From Pedococcus sp. (GTDB taxonomy: Bacteria > Actinomycetota > Actinomycetes > Actinomycetales > Dermatophilaceae): 7,317 nt of DNA. This document shows, piece after piece, positions 6,104-7,317 of the stretch; position 1 is the first letter of the stretch, and every line of letters starts with the position of its first letter. The stretch spans positions 1 through 7,317 of the forward strand of contig JAICSZ010000106.1 in the NCBI GenBank assembly GCA_025936615.1, in the 5' to 3' direction. The translations under genes and the position numbers were made by a program. The notes under the pieces are model-generated. The model saw nothing but the letters and a program-made list of their open reading frames with translations, did not search any database and was not told where the DNA came from.

Positions 6104-7317
6104 CCACGCTCGCCGGAACCCACGCGATGGGCAGGATCCAGCGGCGCACCTCGTGGAAGGCGCTGTCCGGCTGGGTGGTCGGCCTGGCCGCGATGCTCGG
6201 CGGCACCGCGTTCGCGGTCCACGGCTCCTACGACACCCCCGCGAAGATCCACGACTACGCTGCGGCGGTCGGGTCGGGCGACGCGCTGGTCGCGATCAAC
6301 GGCCGCATCGCCGGGCTCGACAGCATCGGCGGCGTCATCGCCAACGAGTTCGGCTTCATCGCCGCGTTCGCCCTGCCCCTCATGGGGATCAGCCTGGTGG
6401 CCCGCCTGACCCGACGCGAGGAGGACAGTGGGCGCCTCGACCTGCTGGCCGCCGGCCGGATCGGTCGCGCCGCGCCCGTGCTGTCCGCGGCCGGCACCGT
6501 CGCCGCCGCCACCCTCCTCACCTCCGTCGTGTTCGCGGTCTGCCTCGTCGCGGTCGGCATCCCGGCGGCCGCCGCCGTCCTCTACTCCGCGTCGCTGGGC
6601 GCCCTCGCGCTGTGCTTCGCGGGCGTCGCCGCACTCGCCGCCCAGGGCGTCTCCCATGCCAGGGGCGTGTATGCCGCCGGGCTGGGTGCCCTCGCCCTGT
6701 CCTACCTCGTGCGCGGAGCAGGTGACGCCCTCGACTCGTGGGTGGCGTGGCTGTCACCACTGGGCTGGGCGGAGAAGACCCAGGCGTTCGGGGACCGGCG
6801 CTGGTGGCCGCTGCTGCTCCCGCTCGCGGTGGCAGTGGGCGCCCTTGCGGCTGCGGTGGTCGCGGCCGGACGACGAGACGTGGGCAGCGCCCTGGTGTCC
6901 CAGCGAGCGCTGGCGCCACGAGCCGGCAGTGCGCTCCGGCACCCGCTCGGACTGGCGCTGCGGCTCGGCCGCGGCTCGCTGCTGGGCTGGACGGTCGTGG
7001 CGGTGCTGGTCAGCGGCATGTTCGGTGCGTTGACCAAGCAGGCGGCCCGAGCCATCGGCGGCAACGTCGCCCTGCGGCGCGGACTCGGCGGAGCCGACGC
7101 GACCGGCGCGGACGTCCTCATCCGCCTCGACCTGCTCCTGCTCACCCTGGTCGCCGCCGCCTACACCCTGCAGTGGGTCGGTTCCATGCACGGCGAGGAG
7201 ACCGGGGAGCGGCTCGGGGTCACCCTGTCCGGCACCACCAGCCGGCCCCGCTGGCTGGCTGCCCAGGTCACCGGCCTGCTCCTCGGTCTCGCGGTCGTCG
7301 GGCTGGCCGGCGCGGCC
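6100..7317 (+). CDS. ABC-2 permease, polyketide-antibiotic-exporter type, runs off right edge
   Basis: An open frame of 406 codons begins at ATG 6100, which overlaps the ATPase stop (ATGA), and is open at the window edge. Hydrophobic segments lie near residues 22-40, 83-103, 126-155, 158-183, 187-206, 236-257, 293-310, 340-362 and 386-406, so it is a polytopic membrane protein. RREEDSGRLDLLAAGRIGR (105-123) and WLSPLGWAEKTQAFGDRRWWPLLLP (217-241) with the later LGLALRLGRGSLLGW match my memory of the TnrB3/COG3559 family, 'exporter of polyketide antibiotics', usually about 500-550 residues with two six-helix halves. The first half and the start of the second are visible. Function as the transmembrane half of the exporter is clear from the operon; the substrate (antibiotic, lipid or other hydrophobic compound) is unknown. 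Confidence 0.88.

Overview
The window is about 70% GC by eye, with GTG and ATG starts and many 4-base gene overlaps. It looks like chromosomal DNA of a high-GC Actinomycetota species. The aspartokinase/aspartate-semialdehyde dehydrogenase pair resembles the Corynebacterium/Streptomyces type, and a Micrococcales or related lineage is plausible, but the exact taxon cannot be read from the sequence. No RNA gene, insertion sequence, CRISPR array or prophage was seen, and no gene-free stretch exceeds about 155 bases.

Left part (1-2094): two minus-strand envelope genes. The first is the N-terminal part of a lipoprotein of the M15 (VanY-like D-Ala-D-Ala carboxypeptidase) type that runs off the left edge. 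Upstream of it is a membrane-anchored protein with two LytR_C domains. A short region with a palindrome and an 18-base-period direct repeat separates the LytR_C gene from a divergently transcribed small lipoprotein of unknown function.

Middle (2098-4437, minus strand): the ask-asd operon, which supplies the first two steps of the aspartate pathway (lysine/diaminopimelate, threonine, methionine). Both genes carry what look like disabling lesions. The aspartokinase reading frame is broken near 3980, where about 20 bases encoding the family motif after LGRGG (SDTTAV) are missing. The dehydrogenase is full length but has NPSATT where the family has NPNCTT, so the catalytic cysteine is replaced by alanine. 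The regulatory beta subunit of aspartokinase, with its own GTG start and strong ribosome binding site, is intact and still overlaps asd by GTGA. This pair of lesions is the most notable feature of the window.

Right part (4581-7317, plus strand): a TetR-family regulator, an ABC ATPase and an ABC-2 permease of the 'polyketide antibiotic exporter' type. They overlap by GTGA and ATGA and form one operon. The promoter reads TTGCGT-17-TAGCAT, a 16-base near-palindromic operator fills the spacer, and the predicted transcript begins at the ATG. This suggests an autoregulated drug or metabolite export cassette with a leaderless mRNA. The permease runs off the right edge.
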